Assembly (NCBI GenBank): GCA_937892735.1
Contig: CALBGL010000066.1
Span: forward strand, 1 to 64,000
Direction of reading: 5' to 3'
Length of the DNA stretch: 64,000 nt
Origin: an uncultured Clostridia bacterium
GTDB taxonomy: Bacteria; Bacillota; Clostridia; Lachnospirales; Bianqueaceae
Within the stretch, counting starts at the first letter, position 1; the number at the start of each line of letters is the position of its first letter. A program made the position numbers and the translations under genes. Below are positions 7,650 to 16,555 of the stretch, one piece after another. Below the pieces are notes generated by a model, which saw only the letters and a list, made by a program, of their open reading frames with translations, did no database searches and was not told where the DNA came from.

Positions 7650-8230
7650 AGGACTCCTTTCGTGGAGCGCACGCCCTCGATCCGGGGATCCACACGAACT
7701 GCCTGATCCACGGCCTGGCCCAGCCCCTTAAACATCGCCTCGGCGATATGATGATTGTTGCTGCCGGAAAGCTGCCGAAAATGCAGATTCATACCGGCAT
7801 GTATCGCCAACGCATAGAAAAACTCCCGAAACATCTCCGTATCCATCGTGCCTAGTCTGGGGACCGTAAATGCGACCTCCATGCCCAGATAGGCCCGACC
7901 CGAAAAATCCACGGCTGCCACCATCAACGTCTCGTCCATCGGCAGGATCGCCGATCCATACCGCCGGATGCCCGCCTTGTCTCCCAAAGCCTCCCGGAAC
8001 GCCATTCCGAGGCAGATCCCGATATCCTCCACCGTATGATGACAGTCCACGGCAAGATCTCCCTCCGCTTCTACCGTAAGATCCAGGAAACCATGTTTAC
8101 AGAACAGGGTCAGCATATGATCCAGAAAACCAATCCCGGTATGGATCTGGGATTTCCCTGTCCCGTCCAGATTCAGCGTGATCAGAATCCTGGTCTCTCC
8201 CGTCTCCCGCTCGATCGTCGCCTGTCTCAT
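7646..8230 (-). CDS. hisB: Imidazoleglycerol-phosphate dehydratase
   Basis: Dehydrates imidazole glycerol phosphate to imidazole acetol phosphate in a manganese-dependent reaction. The 194-residue monofunctional form lacks the phosphatase domain of enteric HisB, so a separate histidinol phosphatase is needed, and none is seen in this window. Metal-binding motifs are GIGFLDHMLTLFCKHG (about 32-47), DCHHTVEDIGICLG (about 62-75), LRQLSGSNNHHIAEAMFKGLG and a C-terminal STKGVL. Coupled by ATGA overlaps to hisC before it and hisA after it. Confidence 0.96.
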   Translation of the reverse strand: MRQATIERETGETRILITLNLDGTGKSQIHTGIGFLDHMLTLFCKHGFLDLTVEAEGDLAVDCHHTVEDIGICLGMAFREALGDKAGIRRYGSAILPMDETLMVAAVDFSGRAYLGMEVAFTVPRLGTMDTEMFREFFYALAIHAGMNLHFRQLSGSNNHHIAEAMFKGLGQAVDQAVRVDPRIEGVRSTKGVL

Positions 8231-9300
8231 GCCTCATCCTCCTCGATTATCTTCATAATCTGTCTCAGCAGCCGGTCGTTCTGATCCGGCCGTCCCACCG
8301 TCACGCGGACAAAGCGCCGCATCTTTCCGCCATAGGCCCGCACCAGAAAGCCCGCGTCTAAAAGCGCCTGTCCCGGATTCTCCCGTCCGAACCGCATCAG
8401 GAAGAAGTTCGCGCTGGAAGGATAGATGAAAAAACCATGTGTGCCATTGTACTTCTGCAGGGCCGCATACATCCGGTCTCGTTCGTTCACCACCTGATGG
8501 ATCTCCGCCTCATACTCCGGCTGGCACAGCGCCCACAGCGCGATCTTCTGCGAAAGCGTACCCAGGTTATAGGGCGCCCGCACCTTATCCAACGCGCGGA
8601 TGATCTCCTCCGATCCCAGGGCATATCCCGTACGGATACCCGCCAGTCCATAGGCCTTAGAAAACGTTTTCAGGATCACAAGATGCGGAAACTCCCGGAT
8701 CCACGCGGTATGATTCTCCCCACAGAACTCCCCATAGGCTTCATCCAGCGCGACAATGCAGCCTGCCTCCCGAATCAGGCGCCTCAGATCTGCCTCCGGG
8801 ATCCCATTGCCCGTGGGATTATTGGGCGTACAGAGATACAAGATCTTCGGGCGCACGCTGGCGCACCACTCCAAAATCGTCTCTACCGGATAGGCGAAGT
8901 CCTCTCCCAACGGAAAGGCTGCCGCCGCTCCATGATTGATGACCGCGCTCAGGCTATACATGCTGAACGACGGTTCCGGTACCAGAATCCGATCCCCCTC
9001 ACTGAGAAAAGCACGACTCAGATAATCGATCAGCTGATCGGATCCTACGGCACACAGCACGTTTTCCTTCCGCAGGCCATATTTCTCTGCCAATGCCTCC
9101 CGCAGCTCTATACAATCCGTATCCGGATACACCCGCAGGTCTTCTTCTTCCATAAGCCAGCCGATCAGCTTCTCCTTCAGTCCCGCGGGAAGCGAAAACG
9201 GACTCTCGTTGGCATCCAGCTTTTCCCCGGAAACCGGCTGTACCTGATAGTTCTCCATACGGCGAATCTCTGGCCGCAGCAGTTCTTCCACCCGGCTCAT
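8227..9300 (-). CDS. hisC: Histidinol-phosphate aminotransferase
   Basis: PLP enzyme that transaminates imidazole acetol phosphate to histidinol phosphate with glutamate. The 357 residues show the fold type I landmarks YLCTPNNPTGNGI (about 159-171), the aspartate in VALDEAYGEF, and the PLP lysine in LKTFSKAYGLAGIRTGY (about 211-220). It overlaps hisD by 4 bases and hisB by 4 bases. Position in the operon makes the histidine role secure, although such enzymes may also accept aromatic keto acids. Confidence 0.95.
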   Translation of the reverse strand: MSRVEELLRPEIRRMENYQVQPVSGEKLDANESPFSLPAGLKEKLIGWLMEEEDLRVYPDTDCIELREALAEKYGLRKENVLCAVGSDQLIDYLSRAFLSEGDRILVPEPSFSMYSLSAVINHGAAAAFPLGEDFAYPVETILEWCASVRPKILYLCTPNNPTGNGIPEADLRRLIREAGCIVALDEAYGEFCGENHTAWIREFPHLVILKTFSKAYGLAGIRTGYALGSEEIIRALDKVRAPYNLGTLSQKIALWALCQPEYEAEIHQVVNERDRMYAALQKYNGTHGFFIYPSSANFFLMRFGRENPGQALLDAGFLVRAYGGKMRRFVRVTVGRPDQNDRLLRQIMKIIEEDEA

Positions 9301-10580
9301 GATTTCTCCTCCTCAAGACGCAGCCTGATGGCGTTTCCATGGGCATACAATCCCTCCGACTCCGCGAAGCGAATGACGTCCGGGCCCAGCTCTTCCACAC
9401 TCTGCCGGCTCATGTAGAGCAGGCTTGTCTTCTTGATGAAATCGTCCACGTTTAAGGGAGAGAAGAACCGTGCCGTCCCGCCCGTGGGCAGCACATGATT
9501 GGGACCCGCCATATAGTCGCCCATGGGTTCCGGACTATAGGATCCGACGAAGATGGCGCCTGCGTTCTGAATCCGCGGTACGATGCTCATGGGCTCCTTC
9601 GTACAGATCTCCATGTGTTCCGGCGCGTACGCATTGGCCAGCCGAATCCCTTCTTCCAGACTCTCGGTGACGATGATCATACCCCGATTCGAAAGCGCCG
9701 CCTCGATGATCTCCCTGCGCGGAGCTTCCGCCGTCTGCCGCTCCATCTCTTCCGCCACCCGATCGGCCAACTCCTGTGAAGTAGTGATTAAAATCGCGCC
9801 GGCCAATTCATCGTGTTCTGCTTGGGACAACAGATCAGCCGCCACGTAAACCGAATTCGCCGCCTCATCCGCCAGCACCAGAATCTCACTAGGGCCTGCG
9901 ATGGAATCCACATTGACCTCTCCATAGACCAGCTTCTTCGCCGTGGCCACGAAGATATTGCCCGGCCCGACGATCTTGTCCACCCGCGGAACGCTCTCGG
10001 TCCCGTAGGCGAGCGCGCCGATGGCCTGGGCGCCGCCCATCTTGAAGATCTGATCCACGCCGCATACCGATGCCGCCGCCAGAATCTTATCATCCAGCCG
10101 TCCATCCGGTCCCGGCGGAGATACCATGATGACTTCCGGCACGCCCGCCACCTTGGCCGGCAGGACGTTCATCAGCACGGAAGAAGGGTACAGCGCCTTA
10201 CCTCCGGGTACATATACGCCCACCCGCGCCAACGGACGAAAGAGCAGCCCTGTCATGGAGCCGTCCTTCTCCTGCTGGATCATGCTCTGCCGCTTTTGCA
10301 TCGCATGATATGCCGTGATCCTTTCCTTGGATCGTTCCAGAATCCGTACAAATTCTTCTCCGACCCGTTCCAAAGCGCCTTGGATTTCCTCTTGACTGAC
10401 CAGAAACGTTTCCGGCTTCACATGATCAAACCGTTCCGTATACTCGGCAATCGCTGCATCTCCCCTCGCTCTGACCTGGCGCAGGATCTCCGCTACCACG
10501 CCGTCATATTGACCGCTGTCTAACTGGGTTCGGCGTAGAATATCCGACTGTCCCGTATATCGCACGCTCTCCATTCTCAT
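9297..10580 (-). CDS. hisD: Histidinol dehydrogenase
   Basis: Oxidises L-histidinol to histidine in two NAD-dependent steps with a zinc ion, the last reactions of the pathway. The 427 residues carry the signature around KIVGPGNIFVATAKK and DSIAGPSEILVLADE (about 213-243), the zinc ligands in LLSQAEHDELA (about 252-262), and the C-terminal catalytic YAPEHMEI and GPNHVLPTGGTARF. It overlaps the hisG stop by 4 bases (ATGA). Confidence 0.97.
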   Translation of the reverse strand: MRMESVRYTGQSDILRRTQLDSGQYDGVVAEILRQVRARGDAAIAEYTERFDHVKPETFLVSQEEIQGALERVGEEFVRILERSKERITAYHAMQKRQSMIQQEKDGSMTGLLFRPLARVGVYVPGGKALYPSSVLMNVLPAKVAGVPEVIMVSPPGPDGRLDDKILAAASVCGVDQIFKMGGAQAIGALAYGTESVPRVDKIVGPGNIFVATAKKLVYGEVNVDSIAGPSEILVLADEAANSVYVAADLLSQAEHDELAGAILITTSQELADRVAEEMERQTAEAPRREIIEAALSNRGMIIVTESLEEGIRLANAYAPEHMEICTKEPMSIVPRIQNAGAIFVGSYSPEPMGDYMAGPNHVLPTGGTARFFSPLNVDDFIKKTSLLYMSRQSVEELGPDVIRFAESEGLYAHGNAIRLRLEEEKS

Positions 10581-11227
10581 CGTCCGTCCTCCATTCTCCT
10601 CAGGGCCTCGCTCATCTGCTGAATCAGCCCGTTGATTCTCTCCGCATGCAGTTTCATGCTGGCCTTATTCACTACCATCCGCGCCGAGATCTCCAGAAAG
10701 GCATCTAGCACCACCAGGCCATTGGCCGCAAGCGTGCTGCCTGTTTCCACAATATCAACGATCACATCCGCCAGTCCCACAATCGGCGCTAGTTCTACGG
10801 ATCCATTCAGTTTCAGAATCAGGGGCTGCTGATGCCGACTCAGAAAATATCTCCGGGCAATCTCCGGGTATTTGCTGCCAACCCGAAAGTCCCCGCGCTG
10901 ATTCAGCAGTCTCTTCCCCTCCGGGAATCCGGCCACGGCCATCCGGCATTTACCAAACCCCAGGTCCAGCACTTCGTATAAGTCCTTCTGCTCCTCTAAA
11001 AGCACATCCTTGCCTACGATCCCTATATCCGCGGCGCCCTGTTCCACATATGTCGGCACATCCGCCGCCTTGGCCATGAAAAAACGCACATGATTTTCCG
11101 GATCCACGAAGACCAGCTTCCGGGAGTCCTCCGACAAGTTCTCGCAATGAATCCCGCACTGAGACAGAAGCGAAAACGTCTTCTCCGCCAGGCGTCCTTT
11201 TGTCAATGCAAACGTCAGATCACGCAT
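10577..11227 (-). CDS. hisG: ATP phosphoribosyltransferase, short catalytic form
   Basis: Condenses ATP with PRPP, the first committed step of histidine synthesis. At 216 residues this is the short form that lacks the C-terminal regulatory domain and works as a hetero-octamer with HisZ, encoded immediately upstream. The start MRDLTFALTKGRL at 11227 overlaps the hisZ stop by 8 bases; the longer frame to 11278 lies within hisZ. The PRPP loop is seen in ADVIVDIVETGSTLAANGL (about 154-172). Confidence 0.96.
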   Translation of the reverse strand: MRDLTFALTKGRLAEKTFSLLSQCGIHCENLSEDSRKLVFVDPENHVRFFMAKAADVPTYVEQGAADIGIVGKDVLLEEQKDLYEVLDLGFGKCRMAVAGFPEGKRLLNQRGDFRVGSKYPEIARRYFLSRHQQPLILKLNGSVELAPIVGLADVIVDIVETGSTLAANGLVVLDAFLEISARMVVNKASMKLHAERINGLIQQMSEALRRMEDGR

Positions 11228-12452
11228 CGGCAAGCACCTCCTTAAGCCTTTCTTCCAACTGATGACACAACCTGTCATCCTCCTTGGGATCTAACCACAA
11301 GCCCAGACGGCAGGATGCCTTCGCCTGACAGGACGCCTCAAAGCTTTCCCGATCCCTTCCAAAAAGGAGCACTACGTCTCGCCCCCCATCCCGCAGGATT
11401 CTGGCGGCCTGCAGTACCGTCCTCTCTTCCGTCCCGGAAAGAAAGATCTGCCCCGGTACCTCGGGCGCAATCCCCTGACGATTCATAGCGCTCAGCAGAC
11501 TATTCATGTAAATGCCCAGTCCTACCGATGGCCAATTCTTGGAAAACTGACGCAGAAGATCATCATACCGACCGCCGTCCAGCACATAATCCCCCGTCCC
11601 GTCCGTATATCCTTGAAATACAATGCCTGTATAATAATGCAGATCCGCCGTCATCCCCAGGTCATAGACCAGCTCCTGGCTCATTCCCTCTGCTTCGAGG
11701 AGCCGATGCAGCGCGAGCAGTCTCTCGAAAATCTGGGAGATCTCCGTAAGTCCCATCTTCTGACTATATGTATATCCCTGCTCTACCAGATCAATTCCAC
11801 CGGTCTGTGCAGTCAATTCCAAGAGCGCCCGGCAGGCCTCTTCCATCTTCACCCCCGCCAGCCTCTGGTAGAGCGCCGGAAAATTCTTGCTCACCACATA
11901 TTCCCGCAATTCCGCACGCAGTTCTTCCGGAAACAGACTCAAAATCTGCTCGACCAAACGGGCATGTCCCATCGCGATCTTAAATGTCGAAAGACCGGCA
12001 GCCCGGAGCGTTTCCACGGCAATCTCCACCATCTCTGCATCGGCCAGTACTGAATCGGCTCCGATCAATTCCACACCGGTCTGCCGCAGTTCCCGCTCCT
12101 TAGCGGAGTACCGGCTGTTATACCGAAATGTACTGCCTGTCATACAGATACGGCAAGGCAGATCTTCCTCTGTCAGATACGTTGTCGCAACCCGTGCCGC
12201 TGCGGGCGTCAGGTCGGGCCGCAACACCAGAAGTTCCCCATCCCGATCCACAAATTTGTACATATCTACCGGAGCAATACTTCCCCGTTCCTCATCATAT
12301 ACCTTCAGATACTCCACTGTAGGCGTCTCCACGTCCTGATACCCATAACGCCTAAATACCCGCTGAATCCGCTCAAGCAGCACACGATGCTGTGCAGCCT
12401 CCGCAAATAAACGATCCCTAAATCCATAGGGCGTATACATCTCCTGCAGCAT
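11220..12452 (-). CDS. hisZ: ATP phosphoribosyltransferase regulatory subunit
   Basis: A histidyl-tRNA synthetase paralogue that does not charge tRNA but binds HisG and carries histidine feedback sensitivity. The synthetase-like core is visible in MYTPYGFRDRLF, the motif 2 region LRPDLTPAAARVATTYL, and TGIVFQGYTDG with DGGRYDDLLRQFS. The reading frame extends to 12674 through the rpmF region, but AGGAG 8 bases before the ATG at 12452 and the homology start fix the start there. First gene of the his operon, it follows a hairpin terminator by only about 28 bases, so the source of his transcription is not obvious. Confidence 0.92.
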   Translation of the reverse strand: MLQEMYTPYGFRDRLFAEAAQHRVLLERIQRVFRRYGYQDVETPTVEYLKVYDEERGSIAPVDMYKFVDRDGELLVLRPDLTPAAARVATTYLTEEDLPCRICMTGSTFRYNSRYSAKERELRQTGVELIGADSVLADAEMVEIAVETLRAAGLSTFKIAMGHARLVEQILSLFPEELRAELREYVVSKNFPALYQRLAGVKMEEACRALLELTAQTGGIDLVEQGYTYSQKMGLTEISQIFERLLALHRLLEAEGMSQELVYDLGMTADLHYYTGIVFQGYTDGTGDYVLDGGRYDDLLRQFSKNWPSVGLGIYMNSLLSAMNRQGIAPEVPGQIFLSGTEERTVLQAARILRDGGRDVVLLFGRDRESFEASCQAKASCRLGLWLDPKEDDRLCHQLEERLKEVLADA

Positions 12453-12480
12453 CCGATTTTCTCCTTTCATTTCAGATACA

Positions 12481-12530
12481 AAAACCCCGGAACAAAGAAG
12501 AACCTTACGATCCTCTCTGATTCCGGGGCT
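12481..12530 (-). terminator. Terminator or attenuator between rpmF and hisZ
   Basis: CCCCGGAA pairs with TTCCGGGG around a loop that can itself fold (GAGGATC with GTTCTTC), followed by TTTTTG. It ends rpmF transcription, but hisZ starts 28 bases beyond, which leaves no room for a separate promoter. Read-through or regulated attenuation would therefore control the his operon. Confidence 0.75.
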
Positions 12531-12547
12531 TTCGCGTTTAGACATAA

Positions 12548-12736
12548 TCAGTCTTCGGCAACTTGTACAACCTGTCTCTTGTTGTAAGTGCCGCAATTCT
12601 TGCACATACGGTGAGGCATAATCAACGCGCCACACTTGCTGCACTTCGCAAGGCTGGGCGTAGAAAGCTTCCAATTCGCCTTTCTCTTATCGCGTCTTGC
12701 CTTGGAAACCTTACCCTTCGGACCAATTGCTCCCAT
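12548..12736 (-). CDS. rpmF: Ribosomal protein bL32
   Basis: A 62-residue component of the large ribosomal subunit. The basic segment SKARRDKRKANWKL is characteristic, and the zinc ribbon is intact with CSKC and CKNC pairs. The N-terminus MGAIGPKGK differs from the common MAVPKRK, but GGAGGTG precedes the ATG correctly. It lies 3 bases after the DUF177 gene, the arrangement conserved across most bacteria. Confidence 0.97.
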   Translation of the reverse strand: MGAIGPKGKVSKARRDKRKANWKLSTPSLAKCSKCGALIMPHRMCKNCGTYNKRQVVQVAED

Positions 12737-12739
12737 TCT

Positions 12740-13285
12740 TTACACCTCCTGCTCCATTCCATGTCTATCTTGATTCTGCAGCAAACTCTTTAATGCGTCC
12801 CAGCGAGGATCTTCTTCCCGCAAGTCGCAGCCGCAGGGCCCTTCATTCAAGTTGTGACCGCATTTCGGACACAGCCCCTTGCAGTCCTCTCGACACAACA
12901 CCTTCATGGGAATGCCCAAGCGGATCTCATTGACAACGAAGTCTGACAGATCCAGGCGATATTCCGAGAAAATCTCTGCCTCCTCATCCGGCTCAGCCGT
13001 ACCCAGTCCCTCCGCCGGAATAAATCTCTGCGAAAACTCAGGTGTGAGGGGAACCTCCACATCGGTCATACAGCGACTGCAGGGCATCTTCACGGTCAGA
13101 CGAACCGCCCCTCGAAACTCCAACACACTCCCCTCCACATTCCGAATCTTCCCTTGTACTACCGGAGGCTGTACAATCGGAATCTCTTCTTTGCCGAAAG
13201 AAATGGACGGAAGATCCAAGGTCTCTTCCACCGTGATCACAATCCGGGGATCCGCTAAAATATCGCGAACATTGTATTGCAGCAT
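12740..13285 (-). CDS. DUF177 / YceD family protein
   Basis: Member of the YceD (DUF177) family, nearly always encoded beside rpmF and linked in the literature to 23S rRNA accumulation and ribosome assembly. The 181-residue protein has CSRCMTD in the middle and a C-terminal CPKCGHNLNEGPCGC, which suggests a metal-binding site. The start at 13285 is preceded by GGGGAGGG; the frame to 13309 is rejected. Cotranscribed with rpmF from the promoter at 13317-13345. Confidence 0.9.
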   Translation of the reverse strand: MLQYNVRDILADPRIVITVEETLDLPSISFGKEEIPIVQPPVVQGKIRNVEGSVLEFRGAVRLTVKMPCSRCMTDVEVPLTPEFSQRFIPAEGLGTAEPDEEAEIFSEYRLDLSDFVVNEIRLGIPMKVLCREDCKGLCPKCGHNLNEGPCGCDLREEDPRWDALKSLLQNQDRHGMEQEV

Positions 13286-13316
13286 GGATATCCCTCCCCT
13301 TTGAGTCACTCATATT

Positions 13317-13345
13317 ATTATATATGCCTAGATCGGTTTTGTCAA
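13317..13345 (-). promoter_or_regulatory. Promoter of the DUF177-rpmF (and probably his) transcript
   Basis: TTGACA at 13345-13340 and TATAAT at 13322-13317, 17-base spacing, a perfect sigma-A consensus immediately ahead of the DUF177 gene. It may also feed the his operon by read-through of the 12481-12530 hairpin. Confidence 0.9.
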
Positions 13346-13353
13346 CTGTTTTT

Positions 13354-14517
13354 TTAATTTTTCAGTCCTTCTAACAAATCACCCAGATGCGTAGCCGCCT
13401 CCTGCGTATCTGCCTGATACCCCCGGTAATCCGCCTGCTCTTCTTCTGCCTGATTCTCCATCGCCGCATCCTTCATGCTCAAGGAAATCCGGTGCTGAGC
13501 GGCATCGATCGAAAGTACCTTGACGGAAACCTCCTGTTCCACCTTCACCACGTCATTCGGTGTCCGCACGCGTTTATCACTCATCCGAGACACATGTACA
13601 AACCCCTCCAGCCCCGGCGCGATCTCCACAAACGCGCCGCTGTCGATGACCTTCACCACAGTACCGGTGACAATCTGTCCCTCTGTAACAGGAATATTCT
13701 TCCACGGATTCGCGTTGATATCCCGCAGACTCAATCCGATACGACCTCGCGCCGGATCCACACTGAGCACCGTCACCTGCACCAGATCTCCTACCTTCAC
13801 CAGCTCGGCCGGATCCTTCACCCGTCTCCAGGACATATCGTTCACATGAATCAGACCGTCCACATACGGCGCGATCTCCACAAACGCGCCAAACTTGGTC
13901 AGGCGCACCACCTTCCCCGTCAGAGAATCGCCCTGACTGAGCGTCGTATACAGGCTTTCCCTCGCCTCTTCGGCCTCTTTCTTTTCTATCGCCCTATGGC
14001 TGACAACCAGATTCTTTTTCTCTTCATTCACCTCGATAATCTGCGCCGTCAGAACCTGTCCCACATAGATTTCCAGATTGTCCATCCGTTCCATGCTCAC
14101 CTGCGACGCCGGCATAAAACCCTCCACCGTCTTATAGACAATGCGCAGGCCACCGTTGACGACTTTCTTTACCTTGACGTCAATCGGCGTCTCTTCTGCT
14201 GCCAGCTTGGCCAGATCCTCCCAGATGACCACCCTGTCCGCCTGTTTTCTGGACAGATGGATCTGACCTTCCTGGGTATCCACGAACCATACCATCGCCT
14301 TAATTGTATCGCCTACCTGATAATCCTCGTAGGATTCTCCATCATACAGCAGATCCTCCACACTGATCACGCCATCCATATAGGAAGATACATCGACCAG
14401 AAGACCCTTCTCATCCTTGCTGATGATTTTCCCCTCCAGGATATCTCCGTTATTGACTCTTTCGAAGGACTGTTCCAGCGCCGCCGCAAAGTCCTCCATG
14501 CTGAAATTTTCTTCCAT
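13354..14517 (-). CDS. S1-domain RNA-binding protein (RpsA-like)
   Basis: A 387-residue cytosolic protein with four consecutive S1 repeats at roughly residues 15-85, 95-170, 190-260 and 275-345. The third and fourth repeats are the most typical (GKVVRLTKFGAFVEIAPYVDGLIHV; GTVVKVIDSGAFVEIAPGLEGFVHV). Firmicute proteins of this kind are annotated as ribosomal protein S1 homologues, though their role in translation is less essential than in Proteobacteria. The ATG at 14517 follows GAGGGAG; an alternative ATG lies 15 bases on. It begins 14 bases after the aminotransferase gene and may be the tail of the trp transcript. Confidence 0.88.
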   Translation of the reverse strand: MEENFSMEDFAAALEQSFERVNNGDILEGKIISKDEKGLLVDVSSYMDGVISVEDLLYDGESYEDYQVGDTIKAMVWFVDTQEGQIHLSRKQADRVVIWEDLAKLAAEETPIDVKVKKVVNGGLRIVYKTVEGFMPASQVSMERMDNLEIYVGQVLTAQIIEVNEEKKNLVVSHRAIEKKEAEEARESLYTTLSQGDSLTGKVVRLTKFGAFVEIAPYVDGLIHVNDMSWRRVKDPAELVKVGDLVQVTVLSVDPARGRIGLSLRDINANPWKNIPVTEGQIVTGTVVKVIDSGAFVEIAPGLEGFVHVSRMSDKRVRTPNDVVKVEQEVSVKVLSIDAAQHRISLSMKDAAMENQAEEEQADYRGYQADTQEAATHLGDLLEGLKN

Positions 14518-14531
14518 TCTCTCTCCCTCAA

Positions 14532-15752
14532 TCACCCATGATATTTTTTCGCCAGTAACCGGAAACTTTCCAGTGAGTCTTCCACCGTCTTACGAGATAC
14601 GCAGAACGCTAGGCGAAAATATCCAGGCCCCATGAAAGTGCTGCCGGGTACAATCAACAGCCGAAACTCCTTGGCTGCCGCGCAAAACGCCTTATCATCC
14701 GCTTCCATACTCTTAGGGAACATATAAAACGCCCCCTGTGGCTCGATGAACTCGTATCCCATATCCGCCAGTTCCTTGCATAAAATGTTTCGATTCTCCA
14801 CATAAACGCTCATATCGGACACCTCGTCTACACAGCGTCCAATCACACGCTGAAACAGCGAAGGCGCATTGACATACCCCAGAATTCGATTGGCCACAGA
14901 AGCCGCCGCCGCGGTCTCTTCGAAATTCTCCATCTCAGATGGAATCACCAGATATCCGATTCTTTCTCCCGGCAAAGACAGGGACTTGCTATAGGAATAC
15001 CCCACGAAAGTGTTCTTGTAATATTTCGTCAGATACGGTACCTCCTGCCCGCCGTATACGATCTCACGGTACGGCTCATCCGAAATCAGATAAATGGCAT
15101 GTCCATACTCCACTGATTTTGTCTCCAATAAATCGGCCAGAGCTTTGATTTCCTGTTCTGTATACACCACACCTGTGGGGTTATTGGGTGAATTGATGAT
15201 CACAGCCTTCGTTTGAGCGGTGATCTTGGGCTCCGCGGCTCTTAGATTCATCGAAAATCGAATGGGATCCGGTTCTACAACGACTGGAACGCCGTCAAAA
15301 TTACTGATATAATTATTATACTCTCCAAAATACGGCGCAAAGAGCAACACCTCGTCCCCGGGCTCCAGAATCGTTTTCAGCGCCACATTCAGGCCGCCGG
15401 CCGCCCCCACTGTCATGACCAGATTTTCCTTGGCAAACTGTGTGCCGAAACGGCGATTCAGCGACGCCGCAATGCTCTCCCGCACATCTTCATATCCAGA
15501 ATTACTCATGTAGCCATGCACCATGAGCTCCGGCTCCTTCATCAGAATATCCACCGCAGCCTTCCGTACCGATTCCGGGGGAGGCGTACACGGATTGCCC
15601 AGAGAGAAGTCGTACACGTTTTCGGCGCCGTAGATCGCCGCCATCTTTTTGCCTTCCTCGAACATCGCCCGAATCGCCGAACCATTCGCCACGAGCGATT
15701 GCATCTTCTTAGAAATCAAACTCTTCACCTCTTCCTTACAGAATAATGACAT
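14532..15752 (-). CDS. PLP-dependent class I aminotransferase
   Basis: A 406-residue fold type I aminotransferase with a phosphate-binding TVGAAGGLNVAL, substrate loop INSPNNPTGVVY, Asp in LISDEPYREIVY, and PLP lysine in YSYSKSLSLPGERIGY. This subfamily (beginning with an IRAMFEEGKKMAAIYGAENVYDFSLG-type segment) is common in Clostridia and usually annotated as aspartate-type. Its position 32 bases behind trpA suggests use on an aromatic keto acid, but that is inference. The start at 15752 was chosen because the longer frame runs back into trpA. Confidence 0.85.
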   Translation of the reverse strand: MSLFCKEEVKSLISKKMQSLVANGSAIRAMFEEGKKMAAIYGAENVYDFSLGNPCTPPPESVRKAAVDILMKEPELMVHGYMSNSGYEDVRESIAASLNRRFGTQFAKENLVMTVGAAGGLNVALKTILEPGDEVLLFAPYFGEYNNYISNFDGVPVVVEPDPIRFSMNLRAAEPKITAQTKAVIINSPNNPTGVVYTEQEIKALADLLETKSVEYGHAIYLISDEPYREIVYGGQEVPYLTKYYKNTFVGYSYSKSLSLPGERIGYLVIPSEMENFEETAAAASVANRILGYVNAPSLFQRVIGRCVDEVSDMSVYVENRNILCKELADMGYEFIEPQGAFYMFPKSMEADDKAFCAAAKEFRLLIVPGSTFMGPGYFRLAFCVSRKTVEDSLESFRLLAKKYHG

Positions 15753-15784
15753 GATACAACATTCCCTGCATTCTGTCAATGCCC

Positions 15785-16555
15785 TTAGCGAATCGCGTTC
15801 TTCATCCGATGTACGTATTCTCTCACATAGGGAACAGCCCCTGCACCATGGGCCGCGCATAGCTTCACGATGGCAGACCCTACAATAACGCCGTCGCTCT
15901 GCGCTGCCATCTGCGCTGCCTGGTCCGGCGTGGAGATACCAAAGCCAACCACGCAGGGGATCTTCTTCTCTTTCTTGACCAGATCCACCATTTCCCGAAT
16001 ATTAGTCTTGATCTCGCGCCGGCTTCCCGTCACACCCATAGAGGAGACGCAATACACAAACCCCTCTGCATCCCGCGCGATCGTCCGAATTCGATCGTGG
16101 GATGTGGGAGTGATCAGCGAGATCAGGTCGATGCCATGCTGTCTACAGGGTATGTCAAATTCCTCCTTCTCCTCATAGGGCACATCCGGCAGGATCAGCG
16201 CGTCCATCCCCAACTCGCTGGCTGTCTGAATAAAGCGTTCGGTTCCATAGGAAAAGACCACATTCGCGTAGGTCATAAAGGCCATCGGAATCCGCGTATG
16301 CTTTCGAATGTTTTCTACCATGGCAAAAATCCGATCCGTCGTCACGCCGCCGGAGAGCGCCCGCACGTTAGCCTCCTGAATCACCGGGCCCTCCGCCGTC
16401 GGATCCGAAAAGGGAATGCCAAGCTCGATCAGATCTGCCCCGGCTTCCTCCATGGCATATACCAGCTGCTCCGTCACAGAAAGCGTCGGATCCCCGCAGG
16501 TGATAAAGGGAATGAAAACCTTCCCCTCCGTAAAAGCTCTTGCTGTATTACTCAT
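15785..16555 (-). CDS. trpA: Tryptophan synthase alpha chain
   Basis: TIM-barrel subunit that cleaves indole-3-glycerol phosphate to indole, which tunnels to TrpB. The 256 residues retain the catalytic Glu in [12 protein letters not shown] (about 40-42) and the catalytic Asp of the same motif. The following segment is TAEGP instead of the common LADGP. Phosphate-binding loops GVTGSR and GFGIST are present. The ATG at 16555 overlaps the trpB stop by 8 bases; the longer frame to 16669 lies inside trpB. Confidence 0.96.
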   Translation of the reverse strand: MSNTARAFTEGKVFIPFITCGDPTLSVTEQLVYAMEEAGADLIELGIPFSDPTAEGPVIQEANVRALSGGVTTDRIFAMVENIRKHTRIPMAFMTYANVVFSYGTERFIQTASELGMDALILPDVPYEEKEEFDIPCRQHGIDLISLITPTSHDRIRTIARDAEGFVYCVSSMGVTGSRREIKTNIREMVDLVKKEKKIPCVVGFGISTPDQAAQMAAQSDGVIVGSAIVKLCAAHGAGAVPYVREYVHRMKNAIR

